Notes under the pieces: generated by a model
Database searches by the model: none
What the model was told of the DNA's origin: nothing
What the model saw: only the letters and a program-made list of their open reading frames with translations
In this document: positions 7,629-16,072 of the stretch, in pieces
How the letters are laid out: every line of letters starts with the position of its first letter
Position numbering within the stretch: position 1 is the stretch's first letter
Translations under genes and position numbers: made by a program
Virus record (IMG/VR): IMGVR_UViG_3300020032_000003
Coordinates: 1-29,152 of that record
DNA: 29,152 nucleotides
Source of the DNA: a virus
Reading direction: 5' to 3' (one strand)

Positions 7629-10600
7629 TTATGCACCTTGGGCCTGTTTTATTTCTTCGATTGTAAGTCCAACGGATTCTTGGATACTTACTCTTATAAT
7701 CCCATTTTTCAATACATTTGCAGTTTCATATGTATTTCTTTCAATGTTTTGCAAATGAATAAGAAACGTTGTAAGATAGTCTATCATGCGATTTGCTGTT
7801 TCTTCTGTTATCGTTCTCGAGATTTCTGCAGCTCCTGAATATTCTCCTTGCCCTCCGCCAGTTTCTCCTAAATCAAATCCCAAAGCTTTTATGTCTTCAT
7901 AAACGCTTTCGGATTGTGCAATCAAAGCTTCGTACATGGCTCGGACAGCTTCCAACTCTTCTTGTGTGAGTTCAGCATCGGAATAACTTTCTGAAATCAT
8001 TTGAACAAGAGCATCGATTTGTTGTTGCAGAGCTTTTGCCACCATTGCTTTTATTATTGCGTTTCTCAAACTTTCTTCCATACTTTCCGAGAAGTTTCTT
8101 ACAAAATCCTCATATGTATTCGTTCCTGAAAGAGCGTTTTCCAAAGCCGATATAATATCACTTTCTATATCTTCAGCTCCAACTCCAAGAGCAGAAGCAA
8201 ATTCTCCGGATGTTATTAACTCGTTTTTCAGCTCTTCTATTTTTCTTTTCTGTTCTTCTATTTTTTCATCAAGTTGAGCAGCTTCATTTTCCAGTTGCTC
8301 TACTCTTTCTTCATCTGTGCCCCACCATAAGAAATCCCATTCGTCTTCTTCTGCTTTTGCTTCTTGAAGAACTTTCTTTCTTTCCTCCATCATTTTTGTT
8401 AGTTCATCTTCAGCTTTTTCTATTTCTGCAACTGTTTTTTGATTGTTCTGATATTGATTCCAAACTTTTTGCAAGCTCGACTCTTCAATTCTGTTTAAAT
8501 CTATTCTTTCTCTGACATATTCGTTTATTTCTCTTTGTTGTTCTGCTATTGCTTCGGCAAGTTGTTCAGATTTAGCCGACTCGTTATTCCAAATATCAGT
8601 TAAATCTATAACTCTTTCGAGCAAATCAATCACCAAAACAATCCAACCAATCGGATTTGACAAATTCATCAACTCTTGAGCTTTTCTAATCTGTTCAAGA
8701 TAAGCAGGTATTTCCCTGAGTATATCAGCAAAGAAACTCCAATCTTGCCCTAATGCTTGCCCAATCGACACGAGCAAGTCTCCGACTTCTTGCAAGCCCT
8801 TTTCTAATTGACTTTTTACTAATTCTTCAAGCTCTTTATTTATCTCAGCTATTCTGTTTTTTGTATCTTCAAGTTTGTTATTCAAATCTTCTATAAAACT
8901 ATCAATTTCAGAAGTATCCAGTTCTTGCTCAGTCATCTCGTTTCTAATTTTGTTTAGTTCTTCTAAAGCTATTTTGATTTTTGTTATTTGAGTCTCTAAT
9001 TCTTTCATCGTTTCAGGATGTTCATCTAAAACGCTTAGCAATTCTTTAGCTTGCTCAATGTAAGTTCCTTCCATGCCAACTAAACTATTTAAATAACTTT
9101 CATATTCATTTGCTTTGCTTATCAAACGATTATATTCTTCTTCATCGATTAAGTTTAGTTTTGCCTGTCTTTCATAATAAGACTGTAACTCTTCGGCTAT
9201 TAGCTTCTTCCTTTCCCCTTCAGCTTTTTTAAACTCCGATTCTAATGCTTTTATTCTTTGCATCTCAGTATCTGACAATTCTTCAATTTCATTCTTTAAA
9301 TTATTTATTGTGTTTTCATAACTCCAGTAAATAGCATCGGCTTCTTCTGTTGATTCTGCAGCCATTATTTCAGTGTCTCGTAATCGTTCATATAGTCCTA
9401 CAAGATTGTTCAAAAGTTCTATTCTTTTCTCAATTGAGGTAGCTTGATCCAGCAATCTTTGCTGAGTTTCTATTTCTTTCTCGATATTATCAATATTTTT
9501 TGATTGTGTTTCAGATAACGCACCCAATCTATCTTGATATATTTTAATTTCTGCATTTCTTTGCTCCCAAATAGCAAAAGCTTCTTCTTGAGATTTTGCA
9601 GCGTCCATTTCCTCGTCTTTTAATTGCTCTGTCAATGAGATTAAATTGTTCAAAGCTTCTATTTGATTGTTAATATTTGTTGTTTTGTTTAGCATTGTGT
9701 TCCAATCTTCTATATCAGCTTTTATTTTGTCTATTGTGCTTTCAGTTGCAGCTTCTTCTGTTTCTGTTAATTCTTCTAATTCGTTTTTATACATTTGAAT
9801 TATATCGTAGTATTTATTAAAAGCTTCTATTCGACCTTCCACAGTATCAGCATTATCAGCTTCAATGTCTCTCAATTGTTCATATGCAGAAATAATTTCA
9901 TTCAAGAAATATTTTTGATCTTCTTCTTCTTTGTAAATTTCTTTTAATTTCTTATTAGCTTCTATTCTATCATTTAGCAGTTTTACTCTTTTATCTTCTG
10001 TTTCAACTTCAGTTTCGCTCAAAGATTTAACTTTATCTTCCAAAATATCAATTTCATCTTGATATTGAGTGAAAATTGATATTCTTTCCTCTTCAGTTTT
10101 TGCTAACTCCATTTCCAAATCCATACGATTTTGTAAAAGTGAGATTAAATCATTCAGCAAATCCACTTGTCTTTCTGGCTCTTTAACATTTGCCAGAAGT
10201 GATTGAGTATCCTCAATTTCTTTATTTACTTCTTCAAGCGATTTTTTAGTTTCAATTCCCAAATCTTCCAATTGTTTTTGATAATCTTCTATAACAGGAA
10301 TATACGAATCATATATTGCTAATTTTTCTTCAACGGATTTAGCTTGAGCAATTTCTTCATCTCTCAGGCTTTCAGTTAATTTTATAATATTTTGCAAAGT
10401 TTCGGCTTGGATTTCCTCTTCTTCTTTATATCGTTCTAAAAGTCCCTTGTGATATTCAATTTCTTGTTGTAATTGCTTTAATCTTTCGTTTTCAATTGCC
10501 GCAGTTTCACTTATATGCGTAGTGACACTTTCAACTGAGCTATCCAGCATATCAATAGTTGATTTTAGCCCCTCCGATTGTGCATTGAGTATTTTCAACT

Positions 10601-12839
10601 CGGCTTCTTGTTCTGCAAATTCATACATTGTCTGTGTATTTTCGATGAGCTGATTTTGAGTTTCTTGATATTTTTTATTTAGTTCATCTATTAGATTTTC
10701 TGTTGTTTTTACTACATCAATAACTCCATTCGTTTCTTCTATTATTTCCTCAAAGTTTATCCCCCATTGTTTTGCTATATCTTCAATCGGTAATTGTAAT
10801 CTTTCAAATTCTTTCTCAATCTCTTTTATAGTAGAGTCAGCTTCTTTTGTCAAATCCACAAATCCAAGATTAATTGTTAAATCTTCCAAGCTTTCTTTTG
10901 GAGTTTCTAACATATTTTTGTACATATCTTGGAGCAATTGAGCATCATTTTGTAATTGATTTAAAGCTTCTTCATTAGCTTTTATATTTTCTTCAACGAA
11001 TTGTTTTTGTTTTTTATAATATTCTGAACTCATTTCGAGTTCTAACATTGCTTTTCTTTGTTGAATCAAATCGTATTGAGCTTGCAGTCTTTGTTGCTCA
11101 AGATCTATTATGTTTTGTAATTCTTCTTTTTGAATAGTATACTGCCCGTTTACAATTTCAACGGCTTTTTGCAACGATGGATAAGTATCCAGTATATCGT
11201 TAATTCTTTGTTTTGAATCGTCTAAATTTTCAGTTCCATTTTCTAACTCTGTATTGTAATCAATGATAGCGTCTTGAAGATCAATGAGAGCATTGTTCAA
11301 ATTATTCGCTTCTCTTCTTGCTTTGTCAATTTCTGCACTAATAGCTTCTATTTCACTCGATACATCAGAGACGGCTTTTGAATCGAATTTAAATGAATCT
11401 GTGAAATCTTCTGCACTTTCTTCAGCGTTTGAAGTAGCTTCTTCAAGTTTTTCCATTTCGTTTGTTATGCCTTTTATTGTTGTAATCGCAATTGTAACTC
11501 CGGAGATGGCTTGAAGAGCTCCAACCCATCCCATTGTTGCCGTTTTCAAAAGTGTTACCCAAGTATACATTTGCTTCACGAGTGGAATAATAACTATCAA
11601 CGAACTTGAAACTCCGAGAATAGCTTTTTCGGCATCTGACATATTTTGTATCCATTCAAAGAATCCAGTCGCTATTTCAACTACATTTGTCAAAAACGGA
11701 GCAAAAGCCCTCGCAGCTTCGATTTTCATGACATCAATTAAGCCCTTCAATCTATCCATAGTATCTTTTAATCCTGTTTCCATCTTTGCAACGGCTTCAT
11801 CTGTTGCTCCCGTACTAGTTTCCATATCAGAGAGAATATTATTGAAATCTTCTGCGCCTTTTCCAGTCAAAGCTAAAGCTCCGTTCAAGCCTTCGATATC
11901 ACCAAAAAGTTTAGCCATTTTTTCGGAGTCGCCTTCAGTTGCTTCAGCTACATCTTGCAAAAATCCGGATAAGCCTTTTGCTTGTAATCCAGCTACATTA
12001 AACTCAATCCCCAACTCTTCTGCCATTTTTTGAGCTTCTGCTGACGGCTTGACTAAAGCTGATAATATGCCTCTTACTTGAGTCATCGCTTCAGCCGTTG
12101 AAGAGCCCTGTAAGGTTAAGGCTGCTACTGCTGATAAAAGCTCATCAATGCTTACTCCAGTTTGAGCTGCAAGTGGAGCTACTCGCCCGATACTGCTTGC
12201 TATCTCGTCAACTGTTGTTTTTCCCATTCTTACAGCTGTGAACAACAAATCGTTAGTTTTTGCTAAATCATCGATTGACAATTTCCAAGCGTTGTACATA
12301 GAAGTCAAGCCATCAACGGATTGAAATAAATCAGCATTACCTCCAATAGCAGCTTTGTTTGCTTCTTGTAAGACTGCCATTGCTTCAGCTAGATCTCCAG
12401 TTGCAGAAAGAGCTTGATAAAAAGCATTTGCCAGTTCTGTTGCTGAGAAATCTCCAGCTTTAGCCATTTCCAAAAGAGTATCTTCTATTTGTTTCAACTC
12501 TTCATCAGTAGCATTTGTCAAAGTTGCAACTTGTTTCATTGCTTCCTCAAAGCTTGTAAAAGAGCTTATAGCATCTTGAATTTGCGATGCTATTCCAGCC
12601 CCGATAACTATACTTCCAGCTAATTTTATTATATTTTTTGTGAATGTTTTAAATTGATTTTCGGCGTTTTGTAAGTTTTTTTGAAATGGAGTAGTATCGG
12701 CATCGACTTTGAGTTTGTCTCCGGATTGTTCTATCTCCCTACGGAATTTGTCAAAATTTCCTTCAGCTCGCTCCAAAGCTCTTTTAAAATCTTTTTCGTC
12801 AATGCCTAACTCATATATGAGAGTATCTATTTTTGCCAT
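7629..12839 (-). CDS. Tape measure protein
   Basis: A 1736-residue protein that sets tail length and is expelled during DNA entry. The N-terminal ~420 residues match the TP901-type tape measure core: a short conserved N-terminus (MAKIDTLIYELGIDEKDFKRA), then an Ala-rich helical domain with LFTAVRMGKTTVDEIASSIG and AETTGDSEKMAKLFGDIEGLNGALAL-like wording. A hydrophobic segment lies at about 408-465. Residues ~490-1640 are Glu/Lys/Gln coiled coil, including five degenerate ~80-residue repeats (about 813-1200). A second hydrophobic stretch (about 1390-1420) precedes the C-terminal helices. By the ~1.5 angstrom per residue rule the tail would be near 260 nm (inference). It follows the tail chaperone pair by 11 nt, as is standard. 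Confidence 0.93.
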   Translation of the reverse strand: MAKIDTLIYELGIDEKDFKRALERAEGNFDKFRREIEQSGDKLKVDADTTPFQKNLQNAENQFKTFTKNIIKLAGSIVIGAGIASQIQDAISSFTSFEEAMKQVATLTNATDEELKQIEDTLLEMAKAGDFSATELANAFYQALSATGDLAEAMAVLQEANKAAIGGNADLFQSVDGLTSMYNAWKLSIDDLAKTNDLLFTAVRMGKTTVDEIASSIGRVAPLAAQTGVSIDELLSAVAALTLQGSSTAEAMTQVRGILSALVKPSAEAQKMAEELGIEFNVAGLQAKGLSGFLQDVAEATEGDSEKMAKLFGDIEGLNGALALTGKGAEDFNNILSDMETSTGATDEAVAKMETGLKDTMDRLKGLIDVMKIEAARAFAPFLTNVVEIATGFFEWIQNMSDAEKAILGVSSSLIVIIPLVKQMYTWVTLLKTATMGWVGALQAISGVTIAITTIKGITNEMEKLEEATSNAEESAEDFTDSFKFDSKAVSDVSSEIEAISAEIDKARREANNLNNALIDLQDAIIDYNTELENGTENLDDSKQRINDILDTYPSLQKAVEIVNGQYTIQKEELQNIIDLEQQRLQAQYDLIQQRKAMLELEMSSEYYKKQKQFVEENIKANEEALNQLQNDAQLLQDMYKNMLETPKESLEDLTINLGFVDLTKEADSTIKEIEKEFERLQLPIEDIAKQWGINFEEIIEETNGVIDVVKTTENLIDELNKKYQETQNQLIENTQTMYEFAEQEAELKILNAQSEGLKSTIDMLDSSVESVTTHISETAAIENERLKQLQQEIEYHKGLLERYKEEEEIQAETLQNIIKLTESLRDEEIAQAKSVEEKLAIYDSYIPVIEDYQKQLEDLGIETKKSLEEVNKEIEDTQSLLANVKEPERQVDLLNDLISLLQNRMDLEMELAKTEEERISIFTQYQDEIDILEDKVKSLSETEVETEDKRVKLLNDRIEANKKLKEIYKEEEDQKYFLNEIISAYEQLRDIEADNADTVEGRIEAFNKYYDIIQMYKNELEELTETEEAATESTIDKIKADIEDWNTMLNKTTNINNQIEALNNLISLTEQLKDEEMDAAKSQEEAFAIWEQRNAEIKIYQDRLGALSETQSKNIDNIEKEIETQQRLLDQATSIEKRIELLNNLVGLYERLRDTEIMAAESTEEADAIYWSYENTINNLKNEIEELSDTEMQRIKALESEFKKAEGERKKLIAEELQSYYERQAKLNLIDEEEYNRLISKANEYESYLNSLVGMEGTYIEQAKELLSVLDEHPETMKELETQITKIKIALEELNKIRNEMTEQELDTSEIDSFIEDLNNKLEDTKNRIAEINKELEELVKSQLEKGLQEVGDLLVSIGQALGQDWSFFADILREIPAYLEQIRKAQELMNLSNPIGWIVLVIDLLERVIDLTDIWNNESAKSEQLAEAIAEQQREINEYVRERIDLNRIEESSLQKVWNQYQNNQKTVAEIEKAEDELTKMMEERKKVLQEAKAEEDEWDFLWWGTDEERVEQLENEAAQLDEKIEEQKRKIEELKNELITSGEFASALGVGAEDIESDIISALENALSGTNTYEDFVRNFSESMEESLRNAIIKAMVAKALQQQIDALVQMISESYSDAELTQEELEAVRAMYEALIAQSESVYEDIKALGFDLGETGGGQGEYSGAAEISRTITEETANRMIDYLTTFLIHLQNIERNTYETANVLKNGIIRVSIQESVGLTIEEIKQAQGA
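9240..10400 (-). repeat. Five degenerate ~80-residue repeats inside the tape measure
   Basis: Repeat starts are recognised by the phrase (L/A)LN(N/D/E)(L/I)(I/V)SL..(L)(R/K)D.E followed by an acidic AxSxEE segment and a YxxxIxxxxxxLxxLxxTE helix. They begin near nt 10400, 10160, 9910, 9655 and 9410, a period of 240-255 nt. Only the protein pattern is conserved; the DNA has diverged. Confidence 0.7.
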
Positions 12840-12850
12840 ACAATCACTTC

Positions 12851-13039
12851 CTACATTTTGATAGGTCCAAAAATAGACTGCATCGTACTTTTTATATCTT
12901 CTTTAGTCTGTGGAATTTCTTCCTCATCTTCACTATCGATATTGAAAACTTCTCCATATGCAACCAGCATAACAGGATTTGTTTTTGTAAGAAATTCAGA
13001 CGGCAATATTTGGAACGCTTGGCAATAACTCTTCATCAC
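12851..13039 (-). CDS. Tail assembly chaperone, T part of G/GT frameshift pair
   Basis: A 62-residue ORF (GTG at 13039) in the -1 frame relative to the gene before it, overlapping its stop. The frame stays open back to 13129, so it can be fused to the upstream protein by a -1 slip. The fused junction would read through FFYKVMKSYCQAFQILPSEF, an in-frame helical stretch that continues into the ORF and resembles the T domain of tail chaperones, ahead of an acidic tail (DSEDEEE). G/GT pairs directly upstream of the tape measure are the norm in long-tailed phages and the fusion recruits the tape measure. Independent translation from GTG or the next ATG cannot be excluded. Confidence 0.75.
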   Translation of the reverse strand: MMKSYCQAFQILPSEFLTKTNPVMLVAYGEVFNIDSEDEEEIPQTKEDIKSTMQSIFGPIKM

Positions 13040-13644
13040 TTTGTAGAAGAATTTGTTTGTTTTTTGAGTTCTCCCGTTAGATCTTTCATCTCGAGTGCCG
13101 CTTTTAGCGGACGTATAAAATTTATATAATCAGACATCTCCAGTACTTTCCAAGCAAGTTTGAAAAAATCTTTGCCTGTATATTTCATTTTTATATCATC
13201 AAGACTTATCTGTTCTTTTGCTAAAGCTTTATCCGGATTGTCTAAATCAAATCTATCTAATTCGCTTTTTCTTACAGGTCTTTGATTGATTAGCAAATAA
13301 ATAATTTCACAGAATAAATTAGTTACTTCCACCATATCAGCTTTCTTGACTCCATACAAGAAATTTAAAACAGCCTCATCAAACTTTTTATAATCGCTTG
13401 GATCATAATTTAGTAAATTCATTATTTTAGCGACTTTTTCAGTAACTAAAGCTTTTATCAGCCAAGAAGCTTCTTTTATTTGAAATTTCTTATCCCCGAT
13501 AATAACTTCTTCAGGAGCGTTCGATAAGACTTTTACAGGATCAGGTTTAAGCAACTCTTCTAATTGCTTGACTTTATTGAGCATATCTACATTGTTTTCT
13601 TTTTCAAAATACTCTTCTATTTGTTTCAACAGTGCACCTTTCAT
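13036..13644 (-). CDS. Tail assembly chaperone, G part
   Basis: A 202-residue soluble, helical, Lys/Asp/Leu-rich protein with strong AGGAGG ahead of its ATG. Position between the major tail region and the tape measure, plus the -1 overlapping ORF at its end, identify it as the G-type tail assembly chaperone that coats the tape measure during tail polymerisation. The candidate slip site is C AAA AAA C at 13059-13066, a run of six A in the codons CTC AAA AAA CAA. It is not a perfect X XXY YYZ heptamer, but A-site slippage on A AAA is possible. An A AAT TTT heptamer higher in the overlap (around 13118) is an alternative. Confidence 0.75.
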   Translation of the reverse strand: MKGALLKQIEEYFEKENNVDMLNKVKQLEELLKPDPVKVLSNAPEEVIIGDKKFQIKEASWLIKALVTEKVAKIMNLLNYDPSDYKKFDEAVLNFLYGVKKADMVEVTNLFCEIIYLLINQRPVRKSELDRFDLDNPDKALAKEQISLDDIKMKYTGKDFFKLAWKVLEMSDYINFIRPLKAALEMKDLTGELKKQTNSSTK

Positions 13645-13782
13645 TTTTTAACCTCCTAAATTTTATCCAAAAATAATTATTTCTATTTATATCAGTTTTA
13701 TCATTCGTTTATATCTTATAACTTTTAAAAGCCACTATTTATAATAGTTTTAAAAATAATGTTTTTAATAAAAATTGCTAAA

Positions 13783-13908
13783 TCTCTGTAATACTTATTA
13801 ATAGTGGATTTGCACCTCGTTATATACGGCTCATATTCAAAGTCCATATATAATTATATTCAGCTCAAAATAAAATCGCTTATAGCTCGGAATATAAAGA
13901 GGTTCAAA
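13783..13908 (+). repeat. Structured repeat element, copy 2 (MITE-like)
   Basis: This 126-nt segment aligns along its length to 103-229 in the opposite orientation. It begins near TCTCTGTAATACTTATTAAT and ends with AAAGAGGTTCAAA directly before the stop codon of the RusA-like gene (13910). CACCTCGTTATA can pair with TATAAAGAGGTT; the G-C pair of copy 1 in this stem is an A-T pair here, which is covariation. It fills much of the 265-nt gene-free gap 13645-13909; the rest (13645-13782) is AT-rich with only the ribosome site of the chaperone gene. Confidence 0.65.
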
Positions 13909-13909
13909 T

Positions 13910-14311
13910 TTAATCTACATAAGGAATTCGGATAATAATAGTAAAATGCTCTTTGTTTCCAAATTTAGCTTCCATATCTCTTGTTAAAGCCCATTTATCG
14001 TTTTCATATATTATTCCTTCCAATGCGTCTAAAACTATTTTGTGCGAGTTATTCGGATCTATAAATTTTTTCTTTGATTTAAACGTATAATATAGATCTA
14101 CAAAAAAGAATCTTTGTTCTCTAAAAAGTTTCCAATGATTTCGTAAAACTGCTTCTTTTGCTTTCCATGCCAATAATTCTTTATATTCTTTCGCTCTTTT
14201 TGACATAAACATGCCTTGCTTCCCAGAACTTAATTTTGCTCGTTGGTACATTGCATTGACCGATACAGGAATCTTATCTATATCTATTCTCAACTCTCTT
14301 TCATAATCCAT
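13910..14311 (-). CDS. rusA: RusA-like Holliday junction resolvase family protein
   Basis: A 133-residue protein of the RusA endonuclease family, which resolves branched DNA. Seen: the N-terminal strand with PVSVNAMY, and the core motif DPNNSHKIVLDALEGIIYENDKW (given here in two parts: DPNNSHKIVLDAL about 85-97, then GIIYENDKW). The family motif is normally DxDNxxKxxLDALxG..yxDD; here the second Asp of DxD is Asn and the first Asp of the late DD pair is Asn, so activity may be altered. The location is odd: RusA normally sits with replication genes, yet this lies between the major tail protein and the tail chaperones, in the same orientation, immediately next to a mobile-looking repeat. It may be an inserted extra gene. 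Confidence 0.8.
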   Translation of the reverse strand: MDYERELRIDIDKIPVSVNAMYQRAKLSSGKQGMFMSKRAKEYKELLAWKAKEAVLRNHWKLFREQRFFFVDLYYTFKSKKKFIDPNNSHKIVLDALEGIIYENDKWALTRDMEAKFGNKEHFTIIIRIPYVD

Positions 14312-14349
14312 AGTTTAGACTCCTTCTAAGATTAGTCAATAAGAATAAT

Positions 14350-14369
14350 GGGGGATATGAAAATCCCCC
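14350..14369 (-). terminator. Stem-loop just after the major tail gene
   Basis: A perfect 7-bp stem (GGGGGAT with ATCCCCC, 6-nt loop) begins 8 nt after the stop of the major tail protein gene on the minus strand. The sequence after it is AT-rich but has no proper T run, so a partial terminator or mRNA 3'-end stabiliser is more likely than a full stop. Confidence 0.6.
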
Positions 14370-14376
14370 TTATCTA

Positions 14377-14901
14377 CTAAATAGCTTCATAGTATCCCCA
14401 TTTGTATCCATTGCTATCACTGAGTACGTCTAATGTGAATGGGACAACTGTCTCAGCGTCAGCTAATTCAAGATCTGCCTCGCAAGTGAATTCAACGTTT
14501 GGATATACTATGTACAGTTTATCTCCAGTTTGAATATCTTGCGTTGTAAATCTCACTGCTTTCTTAGTTGATACTGGCTGTTTATTTACTATAAATCCAG
14601 TTGTAGTTGTTGTAGTAGCTGCTTCTCCTCCGAATATCGTCATGAGCTTTTCTTTATCAACTTCTAACAAATTCACTGTTAAAGTGCTTCCAGTTATTTC
14701 ACGATATTTGTAAACGGGCTCTTTTGAATCGTCTGCCATTATTTCAGTTAGCTCGATTGGCTGGGATAACGTAACGCCGCCTTGTGTACGTCCCCAGACT
14801 TCAGCTGCTTCCCAAGCTGTATCTTCCAATATCGTGTTTATATCTGTTGCTGGTTCTATAACTTCCATTTTTAACGGCCTAAACAATATTTTACCTGCCA
14901 C
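14377..14901 (-). CDS. Major tail (tube) protein
   Basis: A 174-residue beta-rich protein with the wording of tail tube proteins: an N-terminal strand, EVWGRTQGGVTL, EITGSTLTVNLLEVD and a C-terminal region (FTCEADLELADAETVVPFTLDV...). Its size and position, after the tail terminator and before the chaperones and tape measure, fit the tube subunit that polymerises around the tape measure. The start is GTG at 14901, with AAGGAGTGA 9 nt upstream. A stem-loop follows the stop, as it does for the major capsid gene, consistent with high expression. Confidence 0.8.
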   Translation of the reverse strand: MAGKILFRPLKMEVIEPATDINTILEDTAWEAAEVWGRTQGGVTLSQPIELTEIMADDSKEPVYKYREITGSTLTVNLLEVDKEKLMTIFGGEAATTTTTTGFIVNKQPVSTKKAVRFTTQDIQTGDKLYIVYPNVEFTCEADLELADAETVVPFTLDVLSDSNGYKWGYYEAI

Positions 14902-14919
14902 TTTTAATCACTCCTTTTT

Positions 14920-15345
14920 CTAAATTATATTTGTTAATACTTTGTATTTCAATACATAACATAACTCATCAGGCTTGTCTGGATCAACGAATGGATCTGA
15001 CAATTGCCCAGTAAAATCAATATCGATGAAAACTCCATTTGATAAAACTATTCCAGCGTCTAACAATTGATTTAATAGATTTTTAATCGCAAAGCATCGT
15101 TGATAATTTCTATAAGTTTGATTGTTATAAACTAAATGAGGCACGTAAATATTCAACCAAATATCGTTATACTGCAATTTAACAGGTCTATCAACATTCT
15201 TATTCAGAATTACTATTCTTTCTCCAGTTCCAGTCGTTTCATATTTTTTAATCTGTACATTTTCAAATCCGGCTATACTGTTTATATCTTTCAAACGTTG
15301 ATAAATTCCTGTGATAATTTCATCATCAAGCATATTTTCAATCAT
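14920..15345 (-). CDS. Tail terminator/tail completion protein
   Basis: A 141-residue alpha/beta protein. An N-terminal helix (LDDEIITGIYQRLKDI) is followed by strands; the middle contains DIWLNIYVPHLVYNNQTY and the C-terminus YVLKYKVLTNII. This layout and the position just before the major tail protein match the tail-to-head joining/terminator proteins of siphophages (SPP1 gp17, lambda gpU type). The start overlaps the stop of the gp10-like gene, with GAGGCG 7 nt upstream. The family call rests mainly on order. Confidence 0.6.
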   Translation of the reverse strand: MIENMLDDEIITGIYQRLKDINSIAGFENVQIKKYETTGTGERIVILNKNVDRPVKLQYNDIWLNIYVPHLVYNNQTYRNYQRCFAIKNLLNQLLDAGIVLSNGVFIDIDFTGQLSDPFVDPDKPDELCYVLKYKVLTNII

Positions 15346-15752
15346 TATAATCGCCTCACAGCATTCCCTAAAGCTTCAGCTAATAATTTGGAAGTTTCAG
15401 AAGCTTGCAAAGATCCACTTAAAACAACATATCCACGAGCTTCTACATATACTCCGTAGTACATTCCAGCGTAAATTACTAATGTATAGCCATTTACTTT
15501 TTCAAGTTCATTACTTATAGAACTTATTTGTTCAGAAGTTAGATTTCCATTATCTTGCAATAATTTTGAGTCTTTGAATATAGCATAATTAATCGAATTT
15601 CTAAGATTTCCAGTTCTATCAGTATAATTGCCGTTCTGTCTTGCCCAGTTTACTGCCTCAACTCCAATTCTGTTTAGAACAGCTATTAAGCCTTGTTCTT
15701 TTCTTTGCTCAAGCATCGATCTTAAATTTAAACTTTTCTTATTGAACGGCAA
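15345..15752 (-). CDS. HK97 gp10-like tail completion protein
   Basis: A 135-residue protein with the gp10-like pattern: a helical N-terminus, then NGNYTDRTGNLRNSINY (about 49-65), where the T-G-x-L-R-x-S core is typical, and GMYYGVYVEARGYVV later (about 96-110). These proteins sit at the head-tail interface. The start is TTG at 15752, supported by AGAAGTGA upstream, and overlaps the preceding gene by 14 nt. It is followed by the tail terminator gene, overlapping by one base. Confidence 0.8.
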   Translation of the reverse strand: MPFNKKSLNLRSMLEQRKEQGLIAVLNRIGVEAVNWARQNGNYTDRTGNLRNSINYAIFKDSKLLQDNGNLTSEQISSISNELEKVNGYTLVIYAGMYYGVYVEARGYVVLSGSLQASETSKLLAEALGNAVRRL

Positions 15753-16071
15753 GTAATATCACTTCTTTATGATCTTCTTGATCGTAATTCTTTCGTATAA
15801 TCTTATATTTCTTTCCATCAACATAAATCGTATTTCCAACTTCCAAATAATTAAATAGAGCAGGATTTTCTACAAATAAAATTGAGTAATCATGAATAAT
15901 TTCTCCAGTATCTTCTATTTTTATATACTCTCCACTACTTGCTTTTTGAAAATTTTCGTTCTCTGTTTCAAACGTTAGCTCGACCGTTGCAGGTTCAGGG
16001 ATAACAAGATTTCCATTTTCATCATAGTATGGCTCTTGTGTACTTTTTTGAAAGACTTTTAAAATTCTCAT
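15739..16071 (-). CDS. Head-tail joining protein (stopper/adaptor class)
   Basis: A 110-residue beta-rich protein: VELTFETEN, IHDYSILFVENPALF, LEVGNTIYVDGKKYKIIR. The last phrase, a strand pair around DGKKYKI, is characteristic of small head closure/stopper proteins (SPP1 gp16 class). Its place between the connector-like gene and the gp10-like gene agrees. The start is ATG at 16071, one base after the upstream stop. The exact family is inferred from order. Confidence 0.6.
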   Translation of the reverse strand: MRILKVFQKSTQEPYYDENGNLVIPEPATVELTFETENENFQKASSGEYIKIEDTGEIIHDYSILFVENPALFNYLEVGNTIYVDGKKYKIIRKNYDQEDHKEVILLAVQ

Positions 16072-16072
16072 T

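Noticed and set aside
8210-8515. Plus-strand Leu/Phe-rich open frame opposite the tape measure
   Set aside because: Antisense of Glu/Lys/Gln codons in coiled coil naturally gives Leu/Phe/Ser-rich open frames; there is no ribosome site and the sense frame is certain.
11443-11655. Minus-strand 70-codon frame inside the tape measure gene
   Set aside because: Out-of-frame shadow with low-complexity wording and no ribosome site.
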